Positions 7,691 through 16,360 of a stretch of DNA of 64,000 nucleotides are shown in pieces. How positions within the stretch are numbered: position 1 is the stretch's first letter; every line of letters begins with the position of its first letter. The stretch is from NCBI RefSeq assembly GCF_004352835.1, contig NZ_SJSB01000011.1, positions 55,615 to 119,614 of the forward strand. Direction: 5' to 3'. The notes below the pieces were generated by a model. The model was given only the letters and a program-made list of their open reading frames with translations, searched no databases and was not told where the DNA came from. The DNA is from Marinomonas flavescens (GTDB lineage: Bacteria > Pseudomonadota > Gammaproteobacteria > Pseudomonadales > Marinomonadaceae). The position numbers were made by a program, and so were the translations under genes.

Positions 7691-8893
7691 ATGAATGCTT
7701 TACGACGCCTCGCGCAGCATGACGCACTCTACTTGCTTATCTTTATTTTTCTTATCGCATTGAATTTACGCGGCCCAGTGACAGGTTTACCGCCCCTTTT
7801 GGATCGCATCAGCCAAGATTTACATCTTTCCAGTTCACAATCTGGATTATTGACCAGCTTACCTCTGCTAATTTTTGCGCTCTTCGCTCCGGTTGCCTCT
7901 TGGTTAACAAGGCACTTTCAGATTGAGCGAATCTTAGCTAGCGGCGTGGGACTGATTGCTCTTGGCATGATTGCTCGCTCACTGGGTTCGCTCAGCACCT
8001 TGTACATTGGCGCAGTGCTTATCGGGGCTGGTATCGCCATCGGCAATGTTTTACTGCCAAGCTTACTAAAGCGTGAATTTCCAAATCACATCGTTCAACT
8101 TACCGCGATTTATGTCCTCATGATGAGTGTTGGAGGCTTTGTCATGTCGAGCTTTGCGGTGCCATTAAGCGAGTTTGCTGAGCAATCGGATTTTACTTTG
8201 CCAATGAGTGGTTGGTCGTTCGCACTGGCGTGCCAAGGGATCATGATTCTCTTGCCACTAGCAGTCTGGTTTACCTGTAAAATCACCCAACATCATACGC
8301 CCCAAGTAAACAGTACTGAGATATCGCCTAAACTGTGGCGCTCTGTCACCGCCTGGCAGGTAGCTGGTTTTTTAGCCTTCAACTCTTTGATTAATTACAT
8401 CGTCGTCGCTTGGGTACCCTCTATTTTAGTGAGTTACGGTTACGAAGATTCAATTGCTGGTCTATATCAAGGTTACTTACAATTGGCCGGCGCCTTGCCC
8501 TCATTAATATTAGCGCCATTTATCAACCGCTTAGGAAGCCATCGTCGACTATGCTTGTTGGCTACGGGATTAACTTGGTTAAGTTTATTTGGCTTTTTAT
8601 ACCTCCCTAGTTGGTCTGGATTATGGGCGGTATGCTTTGGTTTTGGTGTCAGTATGGGCTTTATTTTAGGATTATCGTTTGTCGGTTTAAGGACCAGTAG
8701 CCCTAAACAAGCCGCGGCCCTCTCTGGCATGGCGCAACTCATTGGCTACACTCTAGCCGCATTAGGTCCGGTGCTGATAGGCACACTTCACGATTCATAT
8801 CATTCTTGGAATGCACCACTCTATGTACTTTTAGTCATTGGTTTTCTATGGATGATTTTAGGATGGTTTGCTAGCCCAAAGCCATCACAGTAG
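7691..8893 (+). CDS. CynX/NimT-family MFS transporter
   Basis: 400 residues with about 12 hydrophobic segments and a short cytoplasmic break near residue 210. The N-terminus LNLRGPVTGLPPLLDRIS is characteristic of the CynX/NimT branch of the major facilitator superfamily (cyanate, 2-nitroimidazole and related exporters). It is divergent from the AraC gene at 6799-7617, which is its likely regulator. The substrate cannot be read from sequence. The NimT resemblance suggests drug or aromatic export. Confidence 0.87.
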   Translation: MNALRRLAQHDALYLLIFIFLIALNLRGPVTGLPPLLDRISQDLHLSSSQSGLLTSLPLLIFALFAPVASWLTRHFQIERILASGVGLIALGMIARSLGSLSTLYIGAVLIGAGIAIGNVLLPSLLKREFPNHIVQLTAIYVLMMSVGGFVMSSFAVPLSEFAEQSDFTLPMSGWSFALACQGIMILLPLAVWFTCKITQHHTPQVNSTEISPKLWRSVTAWQVAGFLAFNSLINYIVVAWVPSILVSYGYEDSIAGLYQGYLQLAGALPSLILAPFINRLGSHRRLCLLATGLTWLSLFGFLYLPSWSGLWAVCFGFGVSMGFILGLSFVGLRTSSPKQAAALSGMAQLIGYTLAALGPVLIGTLHDSYHSWNAPLYVLLVIGFLWMILGWFASPKPSQ

Positions 8894-9013
8894 CGGATAA
8901 AAGCGTAAGAAATACTGTTTTCTTGATGATCAAAAGAGTACTCAGTCGAAAAAAAAGGAAGAATGCTATACTCCATTTTCTCTCCATCTTTGTAGTTTAG
9001 GAACCGACCATTC

Positions 9014-10999
9014 ATGTACCAAACGAGAATCCGCTCGCTGTTCGCGACATTAGTGTTCCAGATAGTATATATCGTGCTGATTTTAATGGTATCCCGCTAT
9101 GCGATGTTGGCATCTTTTTCTGAACCCAGCCAACTAGCAAGCCATAGCGATGATGTACAGCGTATGTGGACTACAGGAATCCGCTATGATTTACGCGTCG
9201 CGGGCATGTTAATGGTTCCTTTTGCGCTACTTGGACTACTTATGGCTTCCAGCCAAAAAACCTGGAAGGTTATGAGAGTATGCTTACCATGGGTATTTGG
9301 GCTGCTTGCTTTTATTGTCGCCATGGTGGCGATTAGCGACTATTACTATTATCAGACTTACCACAATACCTTTGACGTTTTTGCTTTTGGCCTTGCCGAA
9401 GATGACACTACGAGCGTGCTAGCAAATATGTGGGAAGGCTACCCTATTATTCGAGGTTTACTATCGGCACTTGTCTTGGCATTTGTTGCCGTCCGTTTAG
9501 TGAAATTCTTTATTAAAGAAAAAACACCTCACAAATGGAATGTAGGTTTTTTTGTTCTTTATGTTTTAATTTTCATTATCGTACTGGCCATTATTAGCCG
9601 CGGTAGTCTAGGAACCTTTCCTCTTAGACGAGGTAACGCACAAGTATCTCAATTGTTATTGCTCAACAAAATAACACCTAACGGTTTTATGAGTCTTAGC
9701 TGGGCTATTGATGATCACAATGAAGATTTATCGTTCTCTCCTGTCACAAAAGCCAAAGGTAAACAGCTCGAGAAAGCGCTTGGCATCAGCAGTATTATGG
9801 AAAAAACGCCTAAGAATCCTTGGCTTGCAGAGAATAAACCCAACGTTGTTATGGCATTAATGGAAAGCTTTGGCAGTAATATGCTGCAATTTGATGAGGT
9901 GGGTAAAAATGATCTATTAGGCCACCTGCGCCCTCACTTTGCCGAAGATTTCGTTTTCAAACGCTTTATATCTGAAGACAATGGTACCGCCCCTTCGTTA
10001 GCTGCAATGTTCTTTCATAGTCCAATGCAAAACATCAGCCACAGCTCAGCGCAACATACTAAGTTAAGTGGTACGCCATTCGACGTGTACAAGAAAGCCG
10101 GTTACAAGGTCATCTTTATTTCACCGGGCAACATGATGTGGCGTAACCTAGTAAATTATTTACCTGTTCAAGGGGTGGATGCCGTTTACGATCAAAACAC
10201 CTTGATGAAGATGTATCCTGAATCTGCCAACGAAATCACCGATTGGGGTGTGCCTGATGACTACGCTTATCGGTTGGCCGAAAAACTGTTAAAAGAATCC
10301 AAAGGGCCTATTTTTATCAGTATTTTGACTATTACAAATCATCCACCTTATGTCACGCCTAGTCGTTACCATCCGCAACCAATAGCCATTACCCCTGAGG
10401 TAAAAAGGCATGCGGAAGCGCAAGGCCAAGAAGAGCTGAATATACAAGAAACGTATCAGTTTGCGACAGATGCTTTTGGTCAATTCATTAATGCTGTAGA
10501 GGCCTCCAACAAAGCTGATAGTACATTAATCGCCGCCACTGGAGACCACCAGATGCGACGTTTAAAAGCCTATTATCCTGAAGAGCAAATGCTTGATCGA
10601 GCAGTGCCTTTCTACCTACATATACCGAAAAAAATCCTTGATCATACGAGCTGGCGTTACGATCAAAATCGCGTTGGTTCTCATAAAGACATTTTTCCAA
10701 CCCTTTATAATTTCAGCTTATCAGATACGTCTTATCAAGCCATTGCAGGGCGTAATATGCTTGCAGTAGAAGACGATAGAAGTCGAGCTTTTGGCTATAA
10801 TACGACCCTTTGGATTGATAATAAGGGCGCGTATCCCATGAGTGGTAAGCCGGCTTTTTATCCTTGGAAAAACGATTCTGGATTAGAAGTCAAAAAACAA
10901 AGCCAAGACGTTGCACCTTTCCAGCAAGCACGTCAAAAAGCCTTACCCGCGCTATTACGCTGGCAAATTAATGCTCATATAAAAGGCTTTAAAGACTAA
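9014..10999 (+). CDS. LTA-synthase-family membrane sulfatase / phosphoglycerol transferase
   Basis: 661 residues. About five N-terminal membrane helices (15-205) precede an extracytoplasmic alkaline-phosphatase-fold sulfatase domain (about 270-620). The motif VVMALMESFGS carries the metal-binding Glu, DNGTAPSLAAMF the nucleophile Thr, and ATGDHQM the Asp/His metal ligands. In gram-negative bacteria such proteins (OpgB/phosphoethanolamine transferase relatives) modify periplasmic glucans or lipid head groups, and the exact acceptor is unknown here. The gene is monocistronic, ending at a strong terminator. Confidence 0.88.
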   Translation: MYQTRIRSLFATLVFQIVYIVLILMVSRYAMLASFSEPSQLASHSDDVQRMWTTGIRYDLRVAGMLMVPFALLGLLMASSQKTWKVMRVCLPWVFGLLAFIVAMVAISDYYYYQTYHNTFDVFAFGLAEDDTTSVLANMWEGYPIIRGLLSALVLAFVAVRLVKFFIKEKTPHKWNVGFFVLYVLIFIIVLAIISRGSLGTFPLRRGNAQVSQLLLLNKITPNGFMSLSWAIDDHNEDLSFSPVTKAKGKQLEKALGISSIMEKTPKNPWLAENKPNVVMALMESFGSNMLQFDEVGKNDLLGHLRPHFAEDFVFKRFISEDNGTAPSLAAMFFHSPMQNISHSSAQHTKLSGTPFDVYKKAGYKVIFISPGNMMWRNLVNYLPVQGVDAVYDQNTLMKMYPESANEITDWGVPDDYAYRLAEKLLKESKGPIFISILTITNHPPYVTPSRYHPQPIAITPEVKRHAEAQGQEELNIQETYQFATDAFGQFINAVEASNKADSTLIAATGDHQMRRLKAYYPEEQMLDRAVPFYLHIPKKILDHTSWRYDQNRVGSHKDIFPTLYNFSLSDTSYQAIAGRNMLAVEDDRSRAFGYNTTLWIDNKGAYPMSGKPAFYPWKNDSGLEVKKQSQDVAPFQQARQKALPALLRWQINAHIKGFKD

Positions 11000-11009
11000 A
11001 AAAATAGCC

Positions 11010-11061
11010 GTTAAAAGCGCTTAAATTCAGATAATAGCTCGAATTATTAAGCGCTTTTAAC
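11010..11061. terminator. Bidirectional intrinsic terminator
   Basis: A perfect 14-base inverted repeat (11010-11023 with 11048-11061, GTTAAAAGCGCTTA and its complement), extended inward by AATTC/GAATT. It sits between the convergent sulfatase gene (ends 10999) and histidine kinase gene (ends 11077), and A/T tracts flank both sides. Confidence 0.75.
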
Positions 11062-11076
11062 TTCTTAGTTATTTGT

Positions 11077-12942
11077 TCATTCTCTGTTGTGTATTAAGGG
11101 GATGGAAACCACAAAACTAGTGCCCTCACCTTTTTTAGACGTTACTTCGATATGGCCATTCATTAGCTGATAAACCCACTGATGAACTAGATGCAATCCA
11201 AGGCCTGTGTGTTTATCCCCTCGCCCTGTTGTTACAAAAGGGTCAAAAAGTCTATCACTAACCTCGTCAGATATTCCTTTCCCATTGTCTTCAACAGTCA
11301 ACACCAAATTGCCTTCTTGGCTCTTTGCGATGAGTGTAATCGTTCCTCTCTTTACGTCTTTAAATCCGTGCTGAAGCGCATTATCAATAAAATTTTGAAT
11401 GACCTGAAAAAGAATGCCAGGAAAGCCTTTCATATTTATATTTGATTCACATTCATGAATGATTTCAATGCCTGTATGACGTTTCAATAAAGACTTATAG
11501 ACGATGAGTACATCTTTCAGCACATCATTAAATAAGAAGGTCTCTATATCTTGGCCTGTCGCATCTGAGGTAATTCGCTTAAAACTTGCAACTAGGTTAA
11601 CGGTTCTTGTTAAATTCTTGTTTGCTATCTCTATCGACGTCATCATGGAAGATTTACTTTTATTGGATAATTGATCTACCTCCCTATTAATTGATGCCGC
11701 TAAGGAAGAGATAGCCATCCGTACACCACCCAGTGGCGTGTTCATTTCATGAGCTAAGCCCGCAACCATCAAACCAAGAGCTGACAACTTACTTCTCTCC
11801 ACTAACTCGTTTTGCAACTCGACTAATTGGCGGTTTATCTTATTAAACTCTTCATTCGCTATTTTTAAATGTGACTTTTCTTGCTCTAGAGCAACCAATA
11901 AATCTCGGCGCTTATAAGCATTCCCCATTTGCCACCAAACTAAAAATGACAGAACAAGAAAAGCAACACTACTCAGGGATATAATTACCCACAAAAGATA
12001 GGTCCGATGCTCAGAAATCACATGCATTTGTGAACGCGCGATAAAATATAAAGAAGAAGCCGAGCCTTCGCTCAAAGCAGTCGAATCACCTTCAACCATG
12101 ACTTGTTTTGAGCTCCAAACTTGCCCTTTATAAAGTAGGCTTGATAGATCACCATTAGGTAAAATGGAATTCCAAACGTCAGGGTATAAGGCTTTTAAAA
12201 CGTTTTTATCTTGATCACGATTGAGAGCGTTAGCCCATTCTTGTTTAGGGTCTTTGCTAATCAGCCATTCCCCTTCAGGGTTTACAACGTCTAAATAAAC
12301 TCGATTATCAGACAAGCTTCGTAGCTGACCAAATATTTGGGTTAAATTGTAGTTCACAACCAGCACACCTTTCATCTCTCGATCCAAAGAAACGGCGCCT
12401 CGTAAAGTAGGCTCAAGCGGGTGAACTATTTGATCATTTTCCATGTTCAGATCTACTGGAGAAATATAAACATAATTCCCTTTCGCCTTAGCTCCTTGCT
12501 GAAAATAATAGCGATCAGATTTATCTTGAAGTTGATCGGTAGGAACAACCGTAATTTGCCCTCCATGAGAGTTTATTCGGATAAGCTCTTTACCTTGTGG
12601 GTCAATCCAGCGAACCTGAGAAATATAAGGAGAAGTACGCGCAAATTGAGAAAAAACTTGGGTAATATCAGGTTTTCGCCAAACTGAGTTTGGCATATGG
12701 TTATGTGTCGTTGATAGTGCATAAACACTATTCCGTAAGAACAGTGTAGTGCTTCTTATATGACCTAATTCACGGCTAAAAAGAGCATTACTCTGGGAAA
12801 GCAATTCAGACTCGGTAACAGTCAACTGAGTAGCAAATCGATTTTCAAATAATCGATAATTACTCCACCCAATAAATACTATGGTTAAGAAAATGGCGGC
12901 AATAATAATAGGTACAATAATTTGCTTAGGAAAACGAGTCAT
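11077..12942 (-). CDS. Membrane sensor histidine kinase with periplasmic Cache-like domain
   Basis: 621 residues. Transmembrane helices at about 7-27 and 316-337 enclose a 290-residue periplasmic sensor resembling double-Cache domains (WIDPQGKELIRINSHGG; RYYFQQGAKAKGNYVYISP). A coiled coil (about 345-385) leads to the H-box AGLAHEMNTPLGG with His398. ATPase boxes follow: N-box ENFIDNALQHGF, G1 VEDNGKGIS, G2 GLGLHLVHQWV. There is no receiver domain. Its ATG overlaps the upstream EAL gene stop (ATGA), so it is in an operon with a REC-DUF3369/EAL protein that is its probable phosphorylation target. Confidence 0.9.
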   Translation of the reverse strand: MTRFPKQIIVPIIIAAIFLTIVFIGWSNYRLFENRFATQLTVTESELLSQSNALFSRELGHIRSTTLFLRNSVYALSTTHNHMPNSVWRKPDITQVFSQFARTSPYISQVRWIDPQGKELIRINSHGGQITVVPTDQLQDKSDRYYFQQGAKAKGNYVYISPVDLNMENDQIVHPLEPTLRGAVSLDREMKGVLVVNYNLTQIFGQLRSLSDNRVYLDVVNPEGEWLISKDPKQEWANALNRDQDKNVLKALYPDVWNSILPNGDLSSLLYKGQVWSSKQVMVEGDSTALSEGSASSLYFIARSQMHVISEHRTYLLWVIISLSSVAFLVLSFLVWWQMGNAYKRRDLLVALEQEKSHLKIANEEFNKINRQLVELQNELVERSKLSALGLMVAGLAHEMNTPLGGVRMAISSLAASINREVDQLSNKSKSSMMTSIEIANKNLTRTVNLVASFKRITSDATGQDIETFLFNDVLKDVLIVYKSLLKRHTGIEIIHECESNINMKGFPGILFQVIQNFIDNALQHGFKDVKRGTITLIAKSQEGNLVLTVEDNGKGISDEVSDRLFDPFVTTGRGDKHTGLGLHLVHQWVYQLMNGHIEVTSKKGEGTSFVVSIPLIHNRE

Positions 12943-14441
12943 AAAGTATGACCCAAGTCCTTAGAGTATTTCTCCGCCCAGTTAACCACTTGATCTAAAG
13001 GCATGGGTCTAGAAAATAAGTAACCTTGCCCTTGCTGGCAGCCGAGCTCTGCCAAATAATCACGCTGCGCAACAGTCTCAATACCTTCTGCAATCACAGT
13101 TAAACCTAACACTTGCCCTAAATTAATAATCATTTTTAGTATTTGCCAGTCTTTCGTGGAGTCTTCCATTCGCCAAACGAAACTGTGATCTACTTTCAAC
13201 GTTGAAAGTGCCAATGTAGACAGATAGGCCAACGAAGAATAACCTGTTCCAAAGTCATCAATATTCACTTTCATGCCATTTTGCTTTAGTGAATGAAGCT
13301 GCTTACATATCGTTGCTTTTTCTTCTATAAGTTGGCTTTCTGTCAGCTCTAATTCAATTAGCTGAGAGTCAATCTCTAGATCATGAAGAAGTGTGGCTAA
13401 ATGTTCGAAGTAATCAGGGCGAACGACTTCACTGCCGGTAACGTTGACGGAAATAGGAACAACAATGCCCTCCTTCGCTAGCGCTTTTACAGCAAGACAA
13501 GAGCGGCGCATAATATTCTGATCCAACTTACCAATCAGCCCACAACTCTCGGCGAGTGCAATAAATTGGTAAGGTGGAATAAAATTCCCGCTATGATGTT
13601 GCCAACGAGCCAGTGATTCAAATCCTACTAACTCGCCATTTTCTAAAGATACTTTAGGTTGAAGATAAATCTCAATTTGATCGTTAATCACGGCCTCACG
13701 TAAATCTGTGAGTAACGCGTAACGGTCAATAATCGCACTGGCGAGTTTTTCACAATACACCAAAAATGACAGGCCTTTTCTTCTCGCTTGCTCCAGCGCA
13801 CTTTCACCGGCACTAATAATTTGCTCTGCCTCATAGTGTTTAAATTGGTCTATTTCAATAGAACCAATAATAACATCGACGGTGTGTGTGGCATTTTTAA
13901 TATTCAAACTTGCGTGGATAATCGGTTCTAAAGACTTTTCATCATAAACTTGGCTTGCATACACCAACACAGCCAAAGTATCTCGCTCAACTAAAACGAT
14001 GTGAATCGTGTCGGTGAAATAGCTATGCAGATGACTACACAGTGATTTAATCAGTTGATCCACAAATTTCGAACCAAACACCGTCTCTGTATGAGCTAAG
14101 TCTTCTAAGTGCAGCATGAGTAGTTTTGCACAAGGTATGTCTACTGGTGACATATTTTTAATTTCACGAGTTAACCAATTCTTATTATGCAAACCAGAGG
14201 TAGGATCAAAATACGCCAGTTCTGTTAATTTACTGTGCAGCGCTACATTACGAAATCCAACGTTGATGTTTTCGCACATGACTTGCAGCAAATTTAATTC
14301 GTTTGGCAATAACGCTCGGTCTAATTTTACCAAGGAGATGCACACTCTTTCTTCCAGCTCTTTATTTGAAAAAAACAAAATAGAGTAGCCTTCAATAAAC
14401 ACATGCTTCTTTTCTTTGCATGCATCTGTAATAGACTGCAA
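12939..14441 (-). CDS. Degenerate GGDEF plus EAL phosphodiesterase, probably the C-terminal part of a frameshifted response regulator
   Basis: 500 residues from a TTG. Residues 1-75 look like the end of a DUF3369 (GAF-like) domain, about 75-235 is a GGDEF domain with no GGDEF motif (VERDTLAVLV in its place), and about 245-495 is an EAL domain. EAL catalytic residues appear intact: ESLARW, SVNVTGSE, ELTES, IDDFGTGYSS, LKVDH, AEGIET and GCQQGQGY, so c-di-GMP hydrolysis is likely. No ATG or RBS precedes it, and the frame stays open upstream into the REC-DUF3369 gene, which suggests one original protein of about 740 residues. It overlaps the kinase gene by 4 bases. Confidence 0.85.
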   Translation of the reverse strand: MQSITDACKEKKHVFIEGYSILFFSNKELEERVCISLVKLDRALLPNELNLLQVMCENINVGFRNVALHSKLTELAYFDPTSGLHNKNWLTREIKNMSPVDIPCAKLLMLHLEDLAHTETVFGSKFVDQLIKSLCSHLHSYFTDTIHIVLVERDTLAVLVYASQVYDEKSLEPIIHASLNIKNATHTVDVIIGSIEIDQFKHYEAEQIISAGESALEQARRKGLSFLVYCEKLASAIIDRYALLTDLREAVINDQIEIYLQPKVSLENGELVGFESLARWQHHSGNFIPPYQFIALAESCGLIGKLDQNIMRRSCLAVKALAKEGIVVPISVNVTGSEVVRPDYFEHLATLLHDLEIDSQLIELELTESQLIEEKATICKQLHSLKQNGMKVNIDDFGTGYSSLAYLSTLALSTLKVDHSFVWRMEDSTKDWQILKMIINLGQVLGLTVIAEGIETVAQRDYLAELGCQQGQGYLFSRPMPLDQVVNWAEKYSKDLGHTL

Positions 14442-14467
14442 TAGGGAGTGATCATCAAAAACATTGC

Positions 14468-15157
14468 CTAGCTTTTGTTGTGCATAACTTGATAGCTCGC
14501 CGCGACAATAATAGCTTGCTCGATTTCACCGTCAGCGGTATCCGAAAAACAGACAATGCCACCTTTTTTGATATTCAGTAACTGGGAGACTTCTTCTAAA
14601 ATTGACCGAGTGTAACCAAGAATATCGCGTTTGGTAGCCAGCCTTTGACTCGATTCGATAAGCATCTGCATACCATGTCGGGCTTCTTTCATGTCTTTTA
14701 AGTGATGCCAGGTACGAAGGTTACTTAAAATAATGGTTTGCAGGTGATCCTGCGTCAGGTCAGGCTTACTCCAATAATCATCGATATCATAACGGTTCAT
14801 AATATCATCAGCTGGCGACGAGCCCGGCTGACCAGTTAACAGCACAATCCGAACCAAATCATTGCCTATGCCATCTCGGATAGTATCAATTAAACGCAAC
14901 CCTGCATCGTCTGTCTCCATAATAACATCAAGAAGAATAACGCTAATGTCCGGATTCATCGCGATTATGACACCCGCCTGAGCAGCTGAATTAGCCGTCA
15001 AAATCTCGACATCTTTACCATCATAATTCAATGTCGATAAGGCATTAATTAATGCGTCTTGATAATCTTGATCATCCTCAACAGATAAAACTTTACAAGT
15101 ATCAACCCGTGATTCAAATATCGACATGTTCTTTTGATCGTGCGTCTTAACATTCAT
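14468..15157 (-). CDS. REC-DUF3369 response regulator, N-terminal part of a frameshifted protein
   Basis: 229 residues. The receiver domain covers about 20-150, with acidic EDDQD, phospho-acceptor Asp in ISVILLDVIME, Thr in VLLTGQPG and Lys in YWSKPD. The start of a DUF3369 domain (about 165-229, DMKEARHGMQMLIESSQRLA) then stops abruptly at TAG 14468-14470. In homologues DUF3369 is longer and is followed by an output domain. The missing part is encoded in another frame immediately downstream. This may be a real lesion, a sequencing error or recoding. Without the downstream part it would be a receiver lacking an output. Confidence 0.82.
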   Translation of the reverse strand: MNVKTHDQKNMSIFESRVDTCKVLSVEDDQDYQDALINALSTLNYDGKDVEILTANSAAQAGVIIAMNPDISVILLDVIMETDDAGLRLIDTIRDGIGNDLVRIVLLTGQPGSSPADDIMNRYDIDDYWSKPDLTQDHLQTIILSNLRTWHHLKDMKEARHGMQMLIESSQRLATKRDILGYTRSILEEVSQLLNIKKGGIVCFSDTADGEIEQAIIVAASYQVMHNKS

Positions 15158-15391
15158 ATAACGGCTCTTCCTTGCATCATAAGTCTGCTATTTTTTCTTA
15201 CTTCAAGCTTAGATCTATCTCTTTGCTTTTGCCCAAATCAATCTCGTGTTAGTACATTTTTATACCAGCATAGTGTGACTTAATATATAGGCTTCTTCGC
15301 TAAACAGAACATAAGCAAAGCGAAAAGCTGCGTACCATGGTACAATCTCGAAACTTTATTTCGACTAATCTCAACTAGGTTTAAAGGTTTT

Positions 15392-16015
15392 ATGGATCTA
15401 CACACGGGCAACTTATTTATCCTTTCTGCACCTTCTGGTGCTGGTAAATCTTCTTTGTATAAAGCGTTACTAAAAGCGGATGATAAGGTTCGTATTTCCA
15501 TCTCTCATACAACAAGAGCGGCGAGAACCGGCGAAGAACATGGCCGTGAATATTTTTTCACGGAAGATGAAGACTTTTTGGATATGATTGCTGAAGATGC
15601 CTTTTTTGAACATGCCCAAGTGTTTGATAATTACTATGGCACATCCAAAGCTTCTATTTTCAATATGCTTGAGCAAGGCTTGGATGTCATTCTAGAAATT
15701 GATTGGCAAGGCGCTCGACAAGTACGTCAACAGTACCCAAATGCGATTGGTATTTTTATATTACCACCGTCTTTAGCGGTACTAGAAGAACGTCTTCGCG
15801 ACCGAGGTACAGACAGTGAAGAAGTAATTCAAAGACGCATGAGTAAAGCAGTAAACGAAATATCACACTATAATGAATATGATTTTGTCATTATAAATGA
15901 TGACTTTGATATGGCTTTGGCACAAATGAAGTCGATTTTTACCGCAATGCGTTCAAAAAACACAGTAATGAAACAAAAATATGGCAATCTTATCAATGAT
16001 CTCTTGTCATTATAA
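15392..16015 (+). CDS. gmk: Guanylate kinase
   Basis: 207 residues, the normal bacterial length. The P-loop is SAPSGAGKSS at about 12-21, and the GMP-binding region includes SISHTTRAARTGEEHGREY. It converts GMP plus ATP to GDP plus ADP. ATG at 15392 gives the standard N-terminus (GNLFILSAPSG). It begins a run gmk-rpoZ-spoT that is conserved in gammaproteobacteria. A TACAAT at 15341-15346 could be its -10 box. Confidence 0.98.
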   Translation: MDLHTGNLFILSAPSGAGKSSLYKALLKADDKVRISISHTTRAARTGEEHGREYFFTEDEDFLDMIAEDAFFEHAQVFDNYYGTSKASIFNMLEQGLDVILEIDWQGARQVRQQYPNAIGIFILPPSLAVLEERLRDRGTDSEEVIQRRMSKAVNEISHYNEYDFVIINDDFDMALAQMKSIFTAMRSKNTVMKQKYGNLINDLLSL

Positions 16016-16073
16016 TAAGCCGTTAAGTAGAATTACATTTGCATAAATAGCTAACCGCAATACAGAGGTCAAA

Positions 16074-16298
16074 ATGGCTCGAGTTACCGTAGAAGATTGT
16101 TTAGAAAACGTTGATAACCGCTTTGAATTAGTCATGGTGGCATCAAAACGCGCACGCCAGCTAGCAACCGGTGGTGAAGAAGCAAAAGTAGCTATCGAAG
16201 ACGATAAAGTGACAGTTGTTGCTTTGCGTGAAATTGCTGCAGATTTGATTAACGCTAAAAACGTTGATCTTCAAAAGCAACCTATTCACGAGTTCTAA
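16074..16298 (+). CDS. rpoZ: RNA polymerase omega subunit
   Basis: 74 residues. [20 protein letters not shown] and [14 protein letters not shown] are hallmarks of omega, which helps assemble beta-prime and contributes to the ppGpp site on RNA polymerase. It is slightly shorter than E. coli omega (91), as in many relatives. It lies 58 bases after gmk and 62 before spoT, so probably the same operon. Confidence 0.98.
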   Translation: MARVTVEDCLENVDNRFELVMVASKRARQLATGGEEAKVAIEDDKVTVVALREIAADLINAKNVDLQKQPIHEF

Positions 16299-16360
16299 TA
16301 TTGATGGTGTCGCTCATACCACTGCCGTTGTACTTCTTATTTATTGTTGTGAGGTGAGCG

